Assembly (NCBI GenBank): GCA_023380575.1
Contig: JAMCRM010000120.1
Coordinates: forward strand, 1-5,788
Reading direction: 5' to 3'
DNA: 5,788 nt
Origin: Acidobacteriota bacterium
Lineage (GTDB): Bacteria; Acidobacteriota; Terriglobia; Bryobacterales; Bryobacteraceae
The position numbers and the translations under genes are program-made. The notes beneath the pieces are model-generated. The model had not been told where the DNA came from, ran no database searches, and saw only the letters and a list, made by a program, of their open reading frames with translations. Below, in pieces: positions 5,788-5,788 of this stretch (the first letter of the stretch is position 1; each line of letters opens with the position of its first letter).

Positions 5788-5788
5788 G

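Noticed and set aside
5721..5788. Integron attC site
   Set aside because: CGTTGGGA and TCCCAATA recall attC core sites but miss required bases of GTTRRRY and RYYYAAC, and no integrase or cassette is seen.
5721..5788. Rho-independent terminator
   Set aside because: The stem is good, but neither strand shows a T-run directly after it, and the plus-strand 3' side is cut by the window edge.
1..5788. CRISPR array, tRNA, rRNA, transposase or known defence genes
   Set aside because: I looked on both strands and saw no regular direct repeats, no cloverleaf or rRNA-like stretches, and no transposase or nuclease motifs in any credible frame.

Overview
The window is GC-rich, densely packed bacterial chromosomal DNA. 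Five genes run head to tail on the minus strand, one gene diverges from them on the plus strand, and a more AT-rich non-coding tail closes the right edge. Protein style (a monofunctional proline dehydrogenase, a PBP1b-like murein synthase with a C-terminal Cys-pair extension, a DUF1080-like beta-sandwich protein), frequent GTG starts and base composition suggest an Acidobacteriota relative of the Solibacter/Bryobacter type. This is an inference from family resemblance; the window has no rRNA or other taxonomic marker.

Minus-strand unit, in transcription order from right to left: proline dehydrogenase (4803-3895); a two-helix membrane protein with a probable zinc site (3887-3378); a small single-pass membrane-anchored protein resembling DUF4845 (about 3426-3028); a class A penicillin-binding protein of PBP1b type (2994-457); and an exported TPR protein (440 to beyond the left edge). 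Gaps are 7, overlap, 30-odd and 16 bases, so one transcript is likely. The first gene feeds proline electrons into respiration, while the last four look like envelope proteins. The PBP polymerises and crosslinks peptidoglycan, and the TPR protein directly behind it is a natural candidate partner.

The 152-base divergent region 4804-4955 carries a possible promoter for each direction. On the minus strand the TAATAT box sits so close to the proline dehydrogenase GTG that the message could be leaderless. On the plus strand, 4956-5606 encodes a probably exported 216-residue DUF1080/LamG-like beta-sandwich protein.

The last 182 bases (5607-5788) are non-coding and visibly richer in A and T. They end in a strong interrupted inverted repeat (5721-5738 against 5767-5787) that could be the tip of a mobile or structured-RNA element extending past the window.

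The sharpest observation is in the TPR gene at positions 24-34. The reading frame loses TPR character exactly at an 11-base unit. Duplicating that unit in silico restores a perfect 34-residue TPR, which points to a tandem-repeat collapse, either real (a pseudogene) or an assembly error near a contig end. No complete new defence or mobile system is visible here.
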